Assembly: GCA_020205615.1 (NCBI GenBank)
Contig: CM035170.1
Location: forward strand, 121,894,642 to 121,958,641
DNA: 64,000 nt
Origin: Panax quinquefolius
Lineage: Eukaryota > Streptophyta > Magnoliopsida > Apiales > Araliaceae
Direction of reading: 5' to 3'
Below, piece by piece: positions 60,919-64,000 of the stretch. The notes below the pieces were generated by a model. That model saw only the letters and a program-made list of their open reading frames with translations, did not search any database and was not told where the DNA came from. The position numbers and the translations under genes were made by a program. Numbering within the stretch: the first letter of the stretch is position 1; the number at the start of each line of letters is the position of its first letter.

Positions 60919-62606
60919 GACCTCCCTTCTTATGAAATTTCGCCCTCGAAATTAGGGTGCGTGCTGGTATGTCAAGAGGTAAGGATACCTTGATTTCATT
61001 TTAGATTCTAACTCCCAAGTCATTTCCTCAACATCGTGGTTCCTCCACAAAACTTTGACTTGAGGTATAACCTTGGAGCGTAGAATATGTTCCTTCTTAT
61101 CCAAGATTTGAACAGAACCTCTTCATACGCCAAATCTTCCGCTATTTCGTCCCTTGTTCTAACACAATAATGTGGTTCGGGTCTTTCACATATTTACGTA
61201 ACATGGATATGTGAAAAACGTTATGAACACGAGACATACTGGCGAGAAAAGTTGAGTCAATAGGCCACGCCCCTACTCGATCGAGGATTAAAATGGACCG
61301 ATGAATCGAGGATTGAGTTTTCCTCTCTTTCCAAATCTTGTAACTCCTTTCCATGGAGCAACTCTTAACAACACACATGATCTCCTATATCGAATTCCAC
61401 GCCCTTTCGATGAAGATTAAGCATAACTCTTTTATCGATTTTGTGAGGTTTTATATACGTTTTCGGATCGTTTGAATCTTTTCCGTAGTCATCATCGTAC
61501 TAACTCCTATCCCCAACAACGTTGCTTCACCCACCTCATCCCAAAGATAATCGGAGAACGACACTTTCTTCCATACAACGCTTGAATGGAGCCATGCCAA
61601 TACTTGTTGATAACTATTGTTGTAGGAAAACTCCACCAATGGTAAGAACTTGTCCCAACTTTCCTTGAAATTAAGGACACAGAGTCTTAATAGATCTTCA
61701 AGAGTTTGAATAGTCCTCTCCATTGTCCGTCATCCGTCTCCGAGGATGATATGCCGAAACTAAATCGTAAGTCTGTGCTCCATAGCTTTTTGCAAACTAA
61801 CCCAAAATCGTGAAGTGAATCTTGGGTCTCGATCGAAACTATGGATACCTAAAGATACCATGCAGATCTTACAATCTCGTTTATGTACATAATGACGCAA
61901 GACGCTCAAGTGTATAAGTTTCTAGTATCGGTAAGAAATGAGCGCACTTGGTCAATCTATCAACAATGACCCAAATCGCATCTATGCCTTGAAACCTTAG
62001 GAAGACCGTAACGAAATCCATGGTAATGTGCTCCCACTTCCATTCTGGAATTTCAAGTGGTTGCAATGGACCTTTTGGTACTTGATGCTCCGCTTTAACT
62101 CGTTGACAAGTTAGACACCTTGAGATAAATAACGCTATCTCTCTCTTCATATTACTCCACCAAAATGTATGACAAATATCATGATATATTTTGGTACTCC
62201 CTGAGATGGATTATCGAAACGGTGTGTTGTATACGCCCATCATGATTTTATACTTTAAATCGTGGTCGTTAGAACACAAAGTCCGGAGTTGACTTCGAAG
62301 TATTCCTTCTTCATCGATTCTTGCTTCCTTGATATAGCACCTTCTTGAACTTTCTTTCTCGCATACGCATCAGCTCCGTGTCAGAAGCTTGAGCGACTTT
62401 AACTTTATCGATTAAAGTCGGCCTACTCGTATATTCGCCATCGTCACACGCTACGTCCCCCGAGTCTTTAACTCTATCTCCATCCTTTGTAAGTCACACA
62501 AAATGGACCTTAGCGTTGACAATATCGCACTTCGTACTTGCATATGATCTTCTACTCAATACGTCCACCGCCACATTTGCTTTTCGAGGATGGTATTGAT
62601 GGTATG
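60919..62606 (-). pseudogene. Decayed pol (RNase H-integrase) of element C
   Basis: Reading leftward, the pieces are: 62494-62724, of which only the part left of about 62606 belongs to C, with YHPRKANVAVDVLSRR (RNase H/connection end); 61881-62150 with the integrase zinc-binding end SRCLTCQRVKAEHQ and the core start ITMDFV...IWVIVDRLTKCAHFL; 61451-61723 with ERTIQTLEDLLRLCVLNFK...FSYNNSYQ; and 61142-61378 with SMSRVHNVFHISMLRKYV (integrase C-terminal part). Stops and frameshifts separate them. The order identifies a Ty3/gypsy element in minus orientation. Reverse transcriptase is not visible because element D interrupts the region at about 62607. Confidence 0.85.
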
Positions 62607-64000
62607 TGTGACGACCCCAAAATAGGTCCATTCCATCCAACCCATTCTCGAGTCGCCAAATACATGGTACGTAAACAACTACAACTTTATTATCACAACA
62701 ATAAAAGCGTGAGTTTAAATACAAATATTATCTTCTGACAATATTTATACTCAAATAAATCCTCATCACATTTATTGATACATTATTTTACAATAATGGT
62801 GAGGACTACTAAACAACTCTCTCTAGAACCTTCATTCCATACCCCGACTAGTACTTCATTACATTCTCGCCTCCACGAGAAGAAAAAATGGAACAACAAG
62901 GAAAAGGGTGAGCTCAACTAGCCCGGTAGAAGAATGTTATGACTAAGATAATATACAACAAATTATCGTTAGTCTCCAACAGGAAAAATCTGATGTAATA
63001 CAATAGACAACAAGTTTCAGATCAATATTCATAGCGGAAATAATAATTCATAGAAGAGTTACGTGAGAATGAAATCTACTATAATCTATGAATTTAACAG
63101 TCCATCATCAATATTTTATCCTCAGAACATCAATCAATATTCATCTCAAATCAAATATTCATCTTTGCACTACTGGCCAAAGATATTCATCAATCTGGTT
63201 ATGTTCATCTCAACACTGCTCATCTTTGCACTAAAGGCCAAAGATATTCATCACCCGATTATGTTCATTTAAACACTGCTCATCTTTGCACCACAGCCAA
63301 AGATATTCATCACCAGTATGTTCATTTAAACACCTGCTCATCTTTTCACTACAGAGCCAAAGATATTCTTCAGAATCATTCATCTTTGCACTACAGCCAA
63401 AGATATTCTTCAGAAATCATTCATCTTGCACTACAGTGCCAAAGATATTCAATACTATCATCATTTAAGACCGAGGATGATGAAAATACTTTTAAAGAAA
63501 CTAATCCAAAGAAAACAAAATGACAAATATTATGGATTCAGTACTTTAAACAATCCGAATTCAAAAATACTTCATAAATAATCATAAAGAAGTAAAATTC
63601 AAGAATGATCAAAACATGGATACAATCAAAGCTAGTATCCGAATAGATATTTTAGACGAAAAAAATAATTTATTTTTTTCGATTGAATAGTCAAGGTATT
63701 GTGAATAGTCTTGTGATATCGTGAATAAGAATTCCCGACACCAAAAGATGTAAATTCCACAAAAACATCCTCACGCTTCATGAATAAGATACTTCGTGAA
63801 TAAAGAACTCATGAATAGTAACCCCATATGAAAAAGTTCCAAATTTGATAAAAAGTTCCAACCAATATTTCAAAGATAATGATATTGAAGAAATAATATC
63901 ATTTGAGAAGAAAATAACATCCCTTACCTCGAAGAGACAAGATTTCTAATAAACACCTAGGATATAGTCTTTGAAGGAACTTGCACCGCTAACAATACTC
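62607..64000 (-). mobile_element. Element D: further LTR, minus orientation, inserted in element C and running off the window
   Basis: It starts TGTGACGACCCCAAAATAGG inside the RNase H region of C. The following 'ggtgaggactactaa', 'gggtgagctcaactagc' and 'atgactaagataat' blocks parallel the C LTR, so D is a diverged member of the same superfamily. Tandem 'tcatctttgcactac' and 'ccaaagatattcatc' units occur at about 63158-63460. No reading frame with a domain is present. The right end is outside the window. Confidence 0.7.
63158..63460. repeat. Tandem repeat of about 60 bp in element D
   Basis: Units combine 'tcatctttgcactacagcca', 'aagatattcatca' and 'atgttcatttaaacac', with five to six degenerate copies. 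The position within the element is comparable to the repeat-rich parts of the related LTRs. Confidence 0.8.

Overview
The window is nuclear DNA from a eudicot plant. The evidence is genes with short, AT-rich GT-AG introns, plant-specific proteins (an LTI65/RD29B-type stress protein, a P-class PPR protein, an HMA-domain protein, a plant CAP10-family glycosyltransferase), many (AT)n tracts, MITEs, and nested Ty3/gypsy LTR retrotransposons. The species cannot be fixed from the sequence alone.

Layout. 1-2.4 kb holds head-to-head LTR remnants. 2.4-4.6 kb is a MITE cluster: three foldback elements bracketed by (AT)n tracts, a Stowaway-like element and a 0.32-kb foldback element. 4.86-16.93 kb (minus strand) is a SHOC1-like meiotic crossover gene with about ten recognisable exons; it carries an in-frame TGA and a separate one-base frameshift. 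18.85-22.16 kb (plus) is an LTI65/RD29B-like gene of five exons with two ABRE-type promoter motifs. 24.3-26.3 kb (plus) is a PPR gene. 26.6-27.4 kb is a degenerate hAT-like end with a simple tandem array. 28.29-28.96 kb (minus) is a three-exon HMA-domain gene. 30.5-31.5 kb is a large A/T-rich foldback.

From 32.4 to 55.9 kb there is one composite retrotransposon landscape. An outer gag-only Ty3/gypsy element (A, Tat/Ogre-like in character) has LTRs at 32.41-33.06 and 55.22-55.86 kb. Nested in it is a 14.6-kb tandem LTR-internal-LTR-internal-LTR array (B, 40.2-54.8 kb) of a non-autonomous element with 2.4-kb LTRs. Directly behind the 3' LTR of A lie the last four exons of a CAP10/DUF821 O-glucosyltransferase gene (55.9-57.2 kb) whose upstream exons are not in the window. 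58.3-64 kb is a minus-strand Ty3/gypsy element (C) related to B by its LTR; it has decayed integrase and RNase H reading frames and is interrupted by a further LTR (D) that runs off the window.

The ordinary genes are independent neighbours and do not form a pathway. I found no CRISPR array, rRNA or confident tRNA gene, and no coherent new enzymatic system. The most interesting signals are the two lesions in SHOC1, the (AT)n-bracketed foldback family, the tandem three-LTR array, and the truncated CAP10 gene abutting an LTR.
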